Origin: Massilia sp. CFBP 13721
GTDB lineage: Bacteria > Pseudomonadota > Gammaproteobacteria > Burkholderiales > Burkholderiaceae_D
Direction: 5' to 3'
Length of the DNA stretch: 64,000 nucleotides
Assembly: GCF_014842025.1 (NCBI RefSeq)
Contig: NZ_JACYUY010000002.1
Span: forward strand, 1-64,000
Notes under the pieces: generated by a model
The model's input: only the letters and a program-made list of their open reading frames with translations
Databases searched by the model: none
Told to the model about the DNA's origin: nothing
Made by a program: the position numbers and the translations under genes
Shown: positions 1-8,698 of the stretch, in pieces
Position numbering within the stretch: the stretch's first letter is position 1
Layout of the letters: every line of letters begins with the position of its first letter

Positions 1-140
1 CCAGGAGCCACTGGTGCAGCGCTTCGAACCCGCTCCGGTTGTTGTCGAACACCTTGTGCTTGTGTTTCCCCGTCCGGCTGGCGCAATGCACAGTCGACTT
101 TAGCCTTGGCAACATCGATTCCCAGATACCACACCTGCAT
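1..140 (-). pseudogene. IS110-family transposase, 5' fragment with frameshift, cut by window edge
   Basis: Reading leftward from an ATG at 140, the first codons give YLGIDVAKAKVDCAL, the RuvC-like N-terminus (catalytic Asp in GIDVAK) of IS110-family DEDD transposases. AGAGGA lies 4-9 bases upstream as a ribosome binding site. Near position 70-75 the family match jumps to another frame, which continues as KVFDNNRSGFEALHQWL, also typical of IS110. One base therefore seems gained or lost in a G-run, so the gene is probably broken; a sequencing error cannot be excluded. The rest lies outside the window. IS110 elements normally lack terminal inverted repeats, so no boundary can be called. Confidence 0.7.
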
Positions 141-534
141 TTTGTCCTCTTCTGATCTACCTTGTGAATACGGGCTCACGGCTGGGCCGGGCCAAAGATA
201 CTTGTCCGATCTTCGAACGAGGGTGAGCAGCTGGTGCGAAATCTACGAATTACTGGCTTTTGCCAAAGGGTGGGCTCGGCATCCAGCTGCTCGAACCCGA
301 GTGATTCCTCGGGTTAAAGTGAGCAATAAGCTCAGAAAGCATAATACAAGGGTGGGCTCTCCGAGCCCACGCGGATTCTGCGTACCAATAGCGGCTCAGC
401 CACAGCTCCACAGGCGCAGGCATATCTCAAAAGCGCTATGTGTCAAATTCATCACACCAAGTTAATCTCTTCCACTGCTTGCCAAAAGCTGCTAGAATTT
501 CGTTCTTCCCTAAATCCAACGGTTTGATTTTTAC
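141..534. other. Non-coding region between IS110 start and rpsU
   Basis: No convincing gene. It holds the presumed 5' non-coding end of the IS110 element, the place where IS110-group elements encode their bridge RNA. Visible structure includes a perfect 8-bp hairpin at 294-315 (AACCCGAG / CTCGGGTT) and a GTGGGCTC/GAGCCCAC palindrome at 352-370. A TAGAAT hexamer at 493-498 could be the -10 of rpsU, but there is no good -35. A 119-codon reading frame over 106-465 overlaps the transposase start antisense and has no family character. Confidence 0.5.
350..373 (+). repeat. Dispersed palindrome, GTGGGCTC type
   Basis: GTGGGCTC (352-359), a 3-base loop, then GAGCCCAC (363-370) and GCG. It belongs to the same family as the copies near 15.6, 20.2, 23.0, 48.7 and 54.8-55.1 kb: GGGTGG(G/A)C arm, short loop, complementary arm, ACGCG end. 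Confidence 0.7.
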
Positions 535-747
535 ATGACCACTATCCGCCTTAAAGAAAACGAGCCGTTCGAAGTCGCTATGCGTCGCTTCAAGCGCACT
601 ATCGAAAAAACCGGTCTGCTGACGGAACTGCGCGCACGCGAGTTCTACGAAAAGCCAACTGCAGAGCGTAAGCGCAAGCTTGCCGCTGCCGTGAAGCGCC
701 ACTACAAGCGCATCCGCAGCCAGCAACTGCCTAAGAAACTGTACTAA
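535..747 (+). CDS. rpsU: 30S ribosomal protein S21
   Basis: A 70-residue basic protein of the expected S21 length. It starts [20 protein letters not shown] and ends in the Lys/Arg-rich [14 protein letters not shown] region that contacts 16S rRNA at the head/platform of the small subunit. S21 assists base pairing between the Shine-Dalgarno and anti-Shine-Dalgarno sequences during initiation. It is the first gene of the macromolecular-synthesis block and is followed at 814-845 by a hairpin with a short T tail, so part of its transcription probably ends before yqeY. The identification is unambiguous. Confidence 0.97.
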   Translation: MTTIRLKENEPFEVAMRRFKRTIEKTGLLTELRAREFYEKPTAERKRKLAAAVKRHYKRIRSQQLPKKLY

Positions 748-813
748 GACTGTCTGCCGGCTAGTCCGGCGACGAAGCGCTGCGCTCGTCCCGGTAGCTG
801 CGAGAAGTCCTCG

Positions 814-845
814 AACCCGCCCTGGTTGTCACCCCGGCGGGTTTT
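814..845 (+). terminator. Rho-independent terminator after rpsU
   Basis: AACCCGCC (814-821) pairs with GGCGGGTT (836-843) around a 14-base loop and is followed by TTTTG. It lies between rpsU and yqeY and would let S21 be made in excess of the downstream proteins. Confidence 0.75.
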
Positions 846-875
846 GTTGTTTGTCCCTTATCGATTGGAGAACCC

Positions 876-1325
876 ATGAGCCTGAAAGAACAAATCACCA
901 ACGACATGAAAGCGGCGATGCGCGCCAAGGAAGCCGGCAAGCTGAACACGATCCGCCTGATCCTGGCCGACATCAAGCGCAAGGAAGTCGACGAACAGAT
1001 CGAACTGAACGACCAGCAAACCGTCGCCATTGTCGAAAAGATGATCAAGCAGCGCAAGGACTCGATTACCCAGTTCGAAGCCGGCAACCGCGCCGACCTG
1101 GCCGACATCGAAAAGGCCGAGCTCGAAGTGCTGGTGGCCTACATGCCGGCTGGACTGTCGGACGATGAAATCGCCGCCGAAGTCGCTGCCGCCGTGACCG
1201 CCTCCGGCGCTGCCGGCCCGCAGGACATGGGCAAGGTGATGGCCATCGTCAAGCCGAAACTGGCGGGACGTGCCGACATGACGATCGTGTCGACCCTGGT
1301 CAAGAAAGCGCTGACCGGCGCGTGA
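876..1325 (+). CDS. yqeY: GatB/YqeY-domain protein
   Basis: A 149-residue protein that is a full-length match in kind to the YqeY family: SLKEQITNDMKAAMRAKE at the N-terminus, RLILADIKRKEVD, then a helical tail resembling the tRNA-binding tail domain of GatB. YqeY proteins are thought to assist tRNA-dependent amidation or to bind tRNA, but their exact role is unsettled. ATTGGAGAACCCATG gives a good ribosome binding site (GGAG). The position between rpsU and dnaG is characteristic of beta- and many other proteobacteria. Confidence 0.93.
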   Translation: MSLKEQITNDMKAAMRAKEAGKLNTIRLILADIKRKEVDEQIELNDQQTVAIVEKMIKQRKDSITQFEAGNRADLADIEKAELEVLVAYMPAGLSDDEIAAEVAAAVTASGAAGPQDMGKVMAIVKPKLAGRADMTIVSTLVKKALTGA

Positions 1326-1331
1326 CGCAAC

Positions 1332-1360
1332 ACAAGCGGGCCCGATGGTCCCTTGCTTGT
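1332..1360 (+). terminator. Possible hairpin after yqeY
   Basis: ACAAGC (1332-1337) pairs with GCTTGT (1355-1360), and an imperfect GGGCCC/GGTCCC pair extends the stem inward. No real T-run follows, so it may be an attenuator or RNA-processing site rather than a terminator. Confidence 0.35.
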
Positions 1361-1429
1361 TGTAAATCAATTTGCAGCGAGCGCTGCGGTATAGTCTGAC
1401 CTTAGACAAACACGGTGTAGAGCTCTTAC

Positions 1430-3226
1430 GTGATTCCGCAATCCTTCATTACCGATTTGCTCAACCGCGTCGACATCGTCGACGTCGTTGGGCGTTACGT
1501 CCAGCTGAAAAAGGGCGGCGCCAATTACATGGGGCTGTGTCCTTTTCACAGCGAAAAATCCCCCAGCTTTACCGTCAGCCCCACCAAACAGTTCTATCAC
1601 TGCTTCGGTTGCGGCGCCCATGGCACCTCGATCGGCTTCCTGATCGAATACTCGGGCATGGGTTTCGTCGATGCCGTCAAGGACTTGGCGCAGAACGTGG
1701 GCATGGTCGTGCCCGAAGCCGACGACAAGATCCCGCCGCTGCAGCGCGCCGCCCAGCAGGCGCAATCGCAGTCGATGACCGAAGCGCTCAGCCAGGCCTG
1801 CGACTATTACCGCGCCCAGCTGAAAACCGCATCGAACGCGATCAGCTACCTGAAAAACCGCGGCCTGACCGGCGAAGTCGCCGCCCGCTTCGGCATGGGC
1901 TACGCCCCGTCCGGTTGGGACAATCTGCGCACCGTGTTCTCCGATTACGACATGCTGGCGCTGGTCGAGTCCGGCCTCGTGATCGACAAGGTGGATGAGG
2001 ACGGCAGCAACAAGAAGCGTTACGACCGTTTCCGCGAACGCATCATGTTCCCGATCCGAAACATCAAAGGACAGGTGATCGGCTTCGGCGGCCGCGTGCT
2101 CGACAGCGGCGAACCGAAATACCTGAACTCGCCGGAAACGCCGCTGTTCCAGAAGGGCCTGGAATTGTACGGCCTGTTCGAAGCGCGCCAGGCGATCCGC
2201 GACGCCGGCTACGTGCTGGTGACCGAAGGCTACATGGACGTCGTCGCGCTGGCCCAGCTCGGCTTCCCGCAAGCGGTCGCCACCCTCGGCACCGCCTGTA
2301 CCAGCACCCACGTGCAAAAGCTGCTGCGCCAGACCGACAACGTCATTTTCAGTTTCGACGGCGACAAGGCCGGCCGCCGCGCCGCCCGCCGCGCGCTGGA
2401 AGCCTGCTTGCCGCAAGTGTCCGACAACAAGACCATCCAGTTCCTGTTCTTGCCGGAAAAGCACGACCCGGACAGCTTCGTGCGCGAATTCGGCGCTGAT
2501 GCCTTCGCTCAGGAAATCAACGACGCCATGCCGCTGTCGCAATTCCTGCTGCGCGAGGTGACCGGCGAGCACGACCTGTCGACGCCGGAAGGGCGCGCCG
2601 CCACCCAGTACGACGCCAAGCCGCTGCTGCAGGCGATGACGCCATCGTCGTTGCGCCTGCAGATCGTGCGCGGCCTGGCCAGCCTGACGGAGTCGTCGCC
2701 GGCGGAGATCGAAAGCCTGTTCGAACTGTCCAAGCCAGTCTCGGTGGCGAAAAAGGCGCCGCCGCGCCAAGGCCGTCCGGAGCCGGTCGGCCTCGAGCTG
2801 CAGATCACGCGTCTTCTGGTCGCGCATCCGGCGCTGTCGCTGCACCTGGACGAGTCGGCGCTGCAAGCGTTCGACCATTTCGGGCAGGAATCGAGCGATG
2901 CCTTGCGCTACCTGGTCAGCGTTGCCCAGGCCCTGGGCGAATACGGCAACTTCGCGGCGCTGTCGGAACAGCTCAAAGAGGCAAGTAATCACTACGACCG
3001 CATCATTGCCGAGATTGCTTCCGAGCCGGAATCCGATCCCGATGCGAATCGGGTATTCCTGGTAAGCGCTGTGAGGCAAATCAAGATCGAAGCCTTGAAA
3101 CAGGAGTTGAACCAGTTGTTTTCCAAGGGGCTGACCCCAGATCAGGTGAGCGCTCGCTATCGCGAAATCACGGCACAGCAGCAGGTTCTGGAGGCTGAGC
3201 AGGCTGCCGATCGCAGCCCCCGCTGA
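1430..3226 (+). CDS. dnaG: DNA primase
   Basis: A 598-residue primase that makes RNA primers for replication and is loaded by DnaB. The N-terminal zinc ribbon shows C37, H40, C58 and C61 in CPFH...CFGC. The RNA polymerase basic domain follows, then the TOPRIM fold with acidic motifs VTEGYMDVVAL and SFDGDKAGRRAARRALE, and then a helical C-terminal DnaB-interaction domain. The start is GTG at 1430, which gives the conserved MIPQSFITDLLNRVDIVDVV; no ATG is available nearby. TATAGT at 1390-1395 may be a -10, but no good -35 is seen. Length and domain order are normal. Confidence 0.97.
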   Translation: MIPQSFITDLLNRVDIVDVVGRYVQLKKGGANYMGLCPFHSEKSPSFTVSPTKQFYHCFGCGAHGTSIGFLIEYSGMGFVDAVKDLAQNVGMVVPEADDKIPPLQRAAQQAQSQSMTEALSQACDYYRAQLKTASNAISYLKNRGLTGEVAARFGMGYAPSGWDNLRTVFSDYDMLALVESGLVIDKVDEDGSNKKRYDRFRERIMFPIRNIKGQVIGFGGRVLDSGEPKYLNSPETPLFQKGLELYGLFEARQAIRDAGYVLVTEGYMDVVALAQLGFPQAVATLGTACTSTHVQKLLRQTDNVIFSFDGDKAGRRAARRALEACLPQVSDNKTIQFLFLPEKHDPDSFVREFGADAFAQEINDAMPLSQFLLREVTGEHDLSTPEGRAATQYDAKPLLQAMTPSSLRLQIVRGLASLTESSPAEIESLFELSKPVSVAKKAPPRQGRPEPVGLELQITRLLVAHPALSLHLDESALQAFDHFGQESSDALRYLVSVAQALGEYGNFAALSEQLKEASNHYDRIIAEIASEPESDPDANRVFLVSAVRQIKIEALKQELNQLFSKGLTPDQVSARYREITAQQQVLEAEQAADRSPR

Positions 3227-3264
3227 GGGTGCGTTGCAAAGTCGGCAAGTGGGCTTCGTGCAAC

Positions 3265-3292
3265 TTGGAAAAAGAGGGGTGCGTGCTATAAT
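3265..3292 (+). promoter_or_regulatory. Predicted sigma-70 promoter for rpoD
   Basis: TTGGAA (3265-3270), a 16-base spacer and a consensus TATAAT (3287-3292) lie about 145 bases upstream of the rpoD start. It is the clearest vegetative promoter in the window and would leave a long leader on the rpoD transcript, making rpoD independent of dnaG. Confidence 0.7.
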
Positions 3293-3437
3293 AAAACGCT
3301 AACTATTGCAACCTTTGAAACGACTTTCGTGTCAAAAGGGGCGTGGAGTTTCAGTTAGCGCAGCAGTGTTGTACGCTGGATGCAGCGTGATGTAAGGTAA
3401 CAAAACTTTATCTTTAACCATCGTAAAGTTAGTCGTT

Positions 3438-5711
3438 GTGACATCGAAAGCGCCTGTGCCAACCAAGAAACCCGAACCCAAAGTGGCTGCCAAACCCACC
3501 AGAGCGTCTGCCCAGGCAGACAACGCACAAGACAAGGCCGATGTCCGCACCGCGGGCGCCGCCCCCGTCGTCAGCCAGACCACCGATGCCGCCACCCTGG
3601 CCGCCATCGACACGTCCGGTTACGTGCTGCCATCCGTGAAAGTCCCGGGTCGCCGCGGTCGCAAACCCAAAGAATTCACGCCCGAGAACGATGAAGTCGC
3701 CGCGCTCAACGCGGTCGAACGCGCCGAGCTGAAAGCCGTCGACAAGGCCAAGGCCAAGGACCGCAAGGCCAAGGAAAAAGCCCTGTTGAAAGACGCGTTC
3801 GCCTCGGACACCGAAGCGAGTGAAGAAGAGCTCGAGATCCGGCGCCAGAAGCTCAAGGCGCTGATCAAGAACGGCAAGGAACGTGGTTTCCTCACCTATG
3901 CGGAAATCAACGACCACCTGCCCGAGAACATCGTCGATCCGGAAGCGATCGAAGGCATCATCGGCACCTTCAACGACATGGGCATTGCCGTGTATGAACA
4001 CGCGCCCGATGCCGAGTCGCTGCTGCTGTCCGATAACGTCGCCACCGTTACCAGCGACGACGAAGCCGAAGCTGCCGCCGAAGCGGCGCTGTCGACGGTC
4101 GACTCCGACTTCGGCCGCACCACCGACCCGGTGCGCATGTACATGCGCGAAATGGGTTCGGTCGAGCTGCTGACGCGCGAGGGCGAAATCGAAATTGCCA
4201 AGCGCATCGAAGACGGCCTGCGCGACATGATCCAGGCCATCTCGGCTTGCCCGGTCACCATCGCCGAAATCATCTCCGCCGCCCAGCGCATCGACGCCGA
4301 CGAAATCAAGATCGACGAAATCGTCGACGGCCTGGTCGAAGAAGAAGGCGCCGAAGAAACCTCGCCATCGGCCGTCGTGCCCGCCACCGACGGCGACGAA
4401 GACGAGGACGAAGACGCCGAAGACGAAGAAGAAGGCGAGGAAGAAGAAGCCGCCGCCACCCCGGGCGCCGCCGGCTACTCGGCCGAGCAGCTCGAAGCAT
4501 TGAAAGTCGCGGCGCTGGGTAAGTTCAGCACCATCGAACAGCAGTTCGACAAGATGCGCAAGGCCTACGAAAAGGAAGGCTACAACTCCAAGGCCTACGT
4601 CAAGGCGCAGGAAGCCATCTCCGACGAACTGCTGGGCATTCGCTTCACGGCAAAAGTCGTCGAAAAGCTGTGCGACACCCTGCGCGGCCAGGTCGACGAA
4701 GTGCGCCACATCGAAAAGCAGATTCTGGATGTCGCCGTGAACCGCTGCGGCATGCCGCGCGCCCACTTCATCAAGGTCTTCCCGGGCAACGAGACGAACC
4801 TGGAATGGGTCGACGGCGAAGTCAACGCCGGCCACGCCTACAGCGCCATCCTGGGCCGCAACATCCCGACCATCAAGGAACTGCAGCAACGCCTGATCGA
4901 CCTGCAGTCGCGTGTCGTGCTGCCGCTGCCGGACCTGCGCAACATCAACCGCCAGATGGCGGCTGGCGAAATGAAGGCCCGCAAAGCCAAGCGCGAGATG
5001 ACCGAGGCCAACCTGCGCCTGGTGATCTCGATCGCCAAGAAATACACCAACCGCGGCCTGCAATTCCTCGACCTGATCCAGGAAGGGAACATCGGCCTGA
5101 TGAAGGCGGTCGATAAATTCGAATACCGCCGTGGCTACAAATTCTCGACCTATGCGACGTGGTGGATCCGCCAGGCCATCACCCGCTCGATCGCCGACCA
5201 GGCGCGCACCATTCGGATTCCGGTGCACATGATCGAAACCATCAACAAGATGAACCGCATCTCGCGTCAGATCCTGCAAGAGACGGGCGCCGAGCCGGAC
5301 CCGGCAACGCTGGCCATCAAGATGGAAATGCCGGAAGACAAAATCCGGAAGATCATGAAGATCGCCAAAGAGCCGATCTCGATGGAAACGCCGATCGGCG
5401 ACGACGACGATTCGCACCTGGGCGATTTCATCGAGGACAACAACACGCTGGCCCCGTCGGATGCGGCCCTGCATGCCTCGATGCGCGGCGTGGTGAAGGA
5501 CGTGCTCGACTCGCTGACCCCGCGCGAAGCGAAGGTGCTACGCATGCGCTTCGGCATCGAAATGTCGACCGACCACACACTGGAAGAAGTCGGTAAACAG
5601 TTCGACGTCACCCGCGAACGCATCCGCCAGATCGAAGCCAAGGCCCTGCGCAAGCTGCGCCACCCGTCGCGTTCGGACAAGCTGAAGAGCTTCCTGGAGG
5701 GGAGCAGCTGA
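3438..5711 (+). CDS. rpoD: RNA polymerase primary sigma factor RpoD (sigma-70)
   Basis: A 757-residue housekeeping sigma factor, longer than E. coli RpoD (613). An Ala/Lys/Pro-rich extension of about 130 residues precedes region 1.1 ([20 protein letters not shown]). Region 1.2 reads [20 protein letters not shown], and a non-conserved region carries a very acidic Asp/Glu run around residues 315-340. Region 2 includes [19 protein letters not shown], which recognises and melts the -10. Regions 3 and 4 end with the -35 helix-turn-helix [20 protein letters not shown]. The GTG start at 3438 is the first usable codon; the upstream sequence has no better start. It has its own promoter and is followed by a 10-bp hairpin. 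Confidence 0.97.
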   Translation: MTSKAPVPTKKPEPKVAAKPTRASAQADNAQDKADVRTAGAAPVVSQTTDAATLAAIDTSGYVLPSVKVPGRRGRKPKEFTPENDEVAALNAVERAELKAVDKAKAKDRKAKEKALLKDAFASDTEASEEELEIRRQKLKALIKNGKERGFLTYAEINDHLPENIVDPEAIEGIIGTFNDMGIAVYEHAPDAESLLLSDNVATVTSDDEAEAAAEAALSTVDSDFGRTTDPVRMYMREMGSVELLTREGEIEIAKRIEDGLRDMIQAISACPVTIAEIISAAQRIDADEIKIDEIVDGLVEEEGAEETSPSAVVPATDGDEDEDEDAEDEEEGEEEEAAATPGAAGYSAEQLEALKVAALGKFSTIEQQFDKMRKAYEKEGYNSKAYVKAQEAISDELLGIRFTAKVVEKLCDTLRGQVDEVRHIEKQILDVAVNRCGMPRAHFIKVFPGNETNLEWVDGEVNAGHAYSAILGRNIPTIKELQQRLIDLQSRVVLPLPDLRNINRQMAAGEMKARKAKREMTEANLRLVISIAKKYTNRGLQFLDLIQEGNIGLMKAVDKFEYRRGYKFSTYATWWIRQAITRSIADQARTIRIPVHMIETINKMNRISRQILQETGAEPDPATLAIKMEMPEDKIRKIMKIAKEPISMETPIGDDDDSHLGDFIEDNNTLAPSDAALHASMRGVVKDVLDSLTPREAKVLRMRFGIEMSTDHTLEEVGKQFDVTRERIRQIEAKALRKLRHPSRSDKLKSFLEGSS

Positions 5712-5729
5712 TTGTTGGCTGTTGACCAC

Positions 5730-5760
5730 AGCCGTCAAGTTTACTAAACGCTTGACGGCT
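5730..5760 (+). terminator. Strong hairpin after rpoD
   Basis: AGCCGTCAAG (5730-5739) pairs perfectly with CTTGACGGCT (5751-5760) around an 11-base loop, 18 bases after the rpoD stop. No T-run follows, so it may stabilise the 3' end or act with Rho. Confidence 0.55.
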
Positions 5761-5847
5761 CAGCACTAAACGCAATATCCTCTCGCCACTTCGTTCGGGA
5801 CACCGCAGCGCGGTGGCGAGATTCTTCTTCCCATCTGTAACGAGTTT

Positions 5848-5926
<79 letters not shown>

Positions 5927-5939
5927 ATATATCTCGTAA

Positions 5940-6042
5940 GGTTCAAGCCGTAGCGTCAGGCACCCATCAATATGGGTTGAACCAGCGGTTAGCAGTTGGC
6001 GCGACAAGCCATATTATCCGCGCCAACCGTTTCTCAGCTAAC
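5940..6042. repeat. Cluster of inverted repeats downstream of the tRNA
   Basis: Two nested structures. GGTTCAA (5940-5946) pairs with TTGAACC (5977-5983) and encloses ACCCAT/ATGGGT. GTTGGCGCG (5995-6003) pairs with CGCGCCAAC (6019-6027), flanked by GTTAGC (5988-5993) and GCTAAC (6037-6042). They lie between the tRNA and the convergent HAF gene and are likely transcript-end structures; no T-run is present. Confidence 0.5.
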
Positions 6043-6078
6043 TCATCGCGTCACAGCCGAACTTCGACTGGCATCCAC

Positions 6079-7155
6079 CTACTCATCTCCCTCCACCCGC
6101 GCCGCCCCCAGCGCATGCGGCCGAATCAAATCCAGCCGCACCGCATACTGCACGCCACCCCGCACCCCGTCCGCCACGATCTGCCCGGCATCGTTGATCC
6201 CGCGCGAGAAGCTGATGTTCCAGCCCGACCTGCGGTCGATCAGCGCGTTCAGGCTTTCGAGCCGCTTGCCGCGGTAGACGAAGGCACCTAGATGGTTGCT
6301 GTTGCCGACGACGTGACCGTGGTTGTTGATGGCCTGGGCCGTGCTGAAACGGTAATCGCCGGCGGGGCGGGTGTCGATCAGGGTCGCGCGGCCATGGGTC
6401 CAGACGGTGGCGAGCGCTTCGCGGAAGGTTGCCGTCGAGGTGTAGCCGGCGACTTGTCCACGGTCGTTGATATCGAGGCCGTAACTGGGCGTGTAGCCGA
6501 AGTCGCCCAGTTGGCGTATTGCGCCGTCCCTCCAGACAAAGGCGTAGAACGGAATTTCCGGAGCGAACAGCGACCCGGACTCGCCGGTGACCTGGTTGCG
6601 GTTGTTGAGTGCCTCCGGCTGCGTGGTCGGGTTGTCGTAGGACAGGGTGCCGATGTCCTGGTACTTGCCGTTCGGCGCGCGCAGGTAGCCATGCGGGTTG
6701 CTGCCGGCGGGGTCCGTGGTTGGCGGACTGGCCGCCGCCAGGATATAGCCGGCGTTGTTGATGTCCACATAACGGGTGGGACGGCCGCCGGGGCCGCTCA
6801 GCTGGCGGAAGCTGCCGCGGTAATACACGTAGCCGCGCGCCTGGCCGGTGCTGCTGGTCCAGTTGCCGAGGATCTCGCCCTTGTCGTTGATGGCCACTGC
6901 GATGTTGGACGTGGCGCCCGGCAGGGTCAGCCCGACCGGGCCTTTGCCGTAGTTGACGAAGCTGCGGTAGGTCAGGGTACCGGTCGGGACGATGCCGACG
7001 ACGGCGCCGGCAGCGTTGATGCCGGTCGGCTGGCTGTTGGCGGGGCCGACGATGGTGACGCGGTATTCGGCATAGCCCGGGGAGGCATGGGCCATACCGG
7101 CCGCGAGCGACAGCAAGAGTAGCGATGCCAGCGAAAAACGATTGCGCACTAACAT
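6079..7155 (-). CDS. Secreted HAF-repeat protein (first of a tandem pair)
   Basis: A 358-residue protein with a signal peptide (LVRNRFSLASLLLLSLAAG, cleavage near AHA-SPG). The body is built of HAF-type extracellular repeats, seen as repeated blocks such as INDKGEILG, NNRNQVTGESG, INDRGQVAGY, INNHGHVVGNS and INDAGQIVADG. Such proteins are probably secreted beta-propeller-like proteins of unknown role. The ATG at 7155 is preferred over one 33 bases upstream because TGGAG lies just before it and the signal peptide then begins properly. The gene at 7260-8345 encodes a paralogue with the same layout. Confidence 0.8.
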   Translation of the reverse strand: MLVRNRFSLASLLLLSLAAGMAHASPGYAEYRVTIVGPANSQPTGINAAGAVVGIVPTGTLTYRSFVNYGKGPVGLTLPGATSNIAVAINDKGEILGNWTSSTGQARGYVYYRGSFRQLSGPGGRPTRYVDINNAGYILAAASPPTTDPAGSNPHGYLRAPNGKYQDIGTLSYDNPTTQPEALNNRNQVTGESGSLFAPEIPFYAFVWRDGAIRQLGDFGYTPSYGLDINDRGQVAGYTSTATFREALATVWTHGRATLIDTRPAGDYRFSTAQAINNHGHVVGNSNHLGAFVYRGKRLESLNALIDRRSGWNISFSRGINDAGQIVADGVRGGVQYAVRLDLIRPHALGAARVEGDE

Positions 7156-7259
7156 GACAATCTCCAGTAGGTGAAAGCGGCTGGGCAAGACGATGGCGCC
7201 AGCCGCAAGGTGACACCCGCCACCAGGGCGATTCCCGGTACGACAACATCCTGCGCGTG

Positions 7260-8345
7260 TCAGTCGGCGTCCTTGTCCTCCAGCTGGGGTGCCGCCAGCA
7301 CGCTCGGCCGGATCAGGTCGAGCCGCACCGCGTAGGACACGCCATTGCGCACGGCCGTCGCCGCGATCTGGCCGGCATCGTTGATTGCCTGCGGCGCGAC
7401 GATGTCCCAGCCGGATTTCGGGGCGATCAGCGCATTCAGGCTCTGCATGCGCTTGCCGCGGTAGACGAAGCCGGACAGGTGGTCGCTGCTGCCGACGACG
7501 TGGCCGTAGTTATTGATGCCGGTGCCCACGCTCGAGCGCTCCGCGACGGCGGCGCCGCGCCCGTCGATGTCGATCAGGCGGCCATTGCTGTAGATATAGG
7601 CGACGCGGCTGCGAAAGCCGGTCGGCACCGACATGTAGCCGGTGATCTGCCCTCGGCCGTTGATGGCGTTGCCGCCGTTGGGTGTCCAGCCGAAGTCGCC
7701 CAGGTCGCGCATCACCCCTTTGGTCCAGGTGTAGGCGCGCAGCGGCTGGTCCGGTTGCGAGAAGGGGCCGGACTCGCCCGTAACCTGGTTGCGGTTATTC
7801 AGCGCCAAGGCGGTGTTCAGGGTCGGTGTGTCTTCCCAGTCTGGAAAGTGCAGGTTGCCGACGTTCCGGAACTTGCCGCTCGGGTCGCGCAGGTAGCCGC
7901 GCCAGCCGCCCGGGAACCGCGGCGACTCCGCGGTCGCGGTGACGTAGCCGGCATTGTTGATGTCGGTGTAGCGCGCGAACGTGCCGCGCAGTGCACCGAT
8001 ATCGCGCCGCTTGCCCTGGTAGTAGATGAAGCCGCGCCGCTGGCCGCCGGCGCTCGTCCAGTGGCCGAGCACCTCGCCCTTGTCGTTGATGGCGACGGCT
8101 TCGCTCGCGCTGCCGCCCAGTGCGCCGAGGTCGACCAGGCCCTTGCCGCGGTTCAGGAAACCGTGGGTGGACGTGGGGCTGAACGGATAAGTGCCAATCA
8201 CCACGCCGGCGCTGTTGATGTCGGTGGCGGTGCTATTGGCCGGCCCCACCACCGTGACGCGGTACTCGGGGTAGCCCGGGGCGGCGTTCGCCACGCCAAG
8301 GGCGAAGGTCAGTAAGAACAAGGACAGTCGGTCAGGTGCACGCAT
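7260..8345 (-). CDS. Secreted HAF-repeat protein (second of a tandem pair)
   Basis: A 361-residue paralogue of the neighbouring gene. A signal peptide (RLSLFLLTFALGVANA-APG) is followed by YPEYRVTVVGPANSTATDIN, matching the neighbour's YAEYRVTIVGPANSQPTGIN, and by the same series of INDKGEVLG, NNRNQVTGESG, INGRGQITGY, INNYGHVVGSS and INDAGQIAATA blocks. The start at 8345 has GGAGG five bases upstream; a start 12 bases further up (8357) is possible. Both genes end in similar AVRLDLIRP sequences, so the pair arose by tandem duplication. Function unknown; probably extracellular. Confidence 0.8.
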   Translation of the reverse strand: MRAPDRLSLFLLTFALGVANAAPGYPEYRVTVVGPANSTATDINSAGVVIGTYPFSPTSTHGFLNRGKGLVDLGALGGSASEAVAINDKGEVLGHWTSAGGQRRGFIYYQGKRRDIGALRGTFARYTDINNAGYVTATAESPRFPGGWRGYLRDPSGKFRNVGNLHFPDWEDTPTLNTALALNNRNQVTGESGPFSQPDQPLRAYTWTKGVMRDLGDFGWTPNGGNAINGRGQITGYMSVPTGFRSRVAYIYSNGRLIDIDGRGAAVAERSSVGTGINNYGHVVGSSDHLSGFVYRGKRMQSLNALIAPKSGWDIVAPQAINDAGQIAATAVRNGVSYAVRLDLIRPSVLAAPQLEDKDAD

Positions 8346-8698
8346 TCGAACCTCCATGATGGACGCCGCTAGTGATGGAAGTCGATGAAAAACCATTTCG
8401 CATCGACATAATTTACTTAAGAAACAAGGGCTTGCGTCCATGGGCGCCTGCCCGCCAATCAAGGTACCCCGTCGGCGCCGGCTGGGTTTGGGACGGAACA
8501 ATGCGAGATGGGTAGCACCTGTAGGCGAATGCCGATTCGGCGCGCCTGTTGCGCCTGCTGGACAAGATTGCATGTTGTGTTTTTCCGGTGGTCATGTCTA
8601 AAAACAGCCACAGGTGAGAATGTGTGATTTCTTCTAGGTCACATTAATGGCAAAATAGCATTCTGATCAGCAAAGCCCAGGGCCTTGGAGCTTCTCCC
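8346..8698. other. Divergent intergenic region, HAF gene / diguanylate cyclase
   Basis: It must hold the promoters of both neighbours. I see no RNA gene, repeat or convincing promoter pair. Composition becomes AT-richer from about 8600 (CACATTAATGGCAAAATAGC near 8640), just ahead of the cyclase gene. Confidence 0.4.

Noticed and set aside
106-465. 119-codon plus-strand frame near the left edge
   Set aside because: Overlaps the IS110 start antisense and has no family character.
1367-3079. 570-codon minus-strand frame across dnaG
   Set aside because: Antisense shadow of a certain gene; no family motifs, composition driven by high GC at third positions.
3429-5474. 681-codon minus-strand frame across rpoD
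   Set aside because: Antisense to a certain gene, Phe/Asp/Gly-rich without domains.
5927-6078. Integrase attachment site next to the tRNA
   Set aside because: No direct repeat of the tRNA 3' end and no integrase gene in the window.
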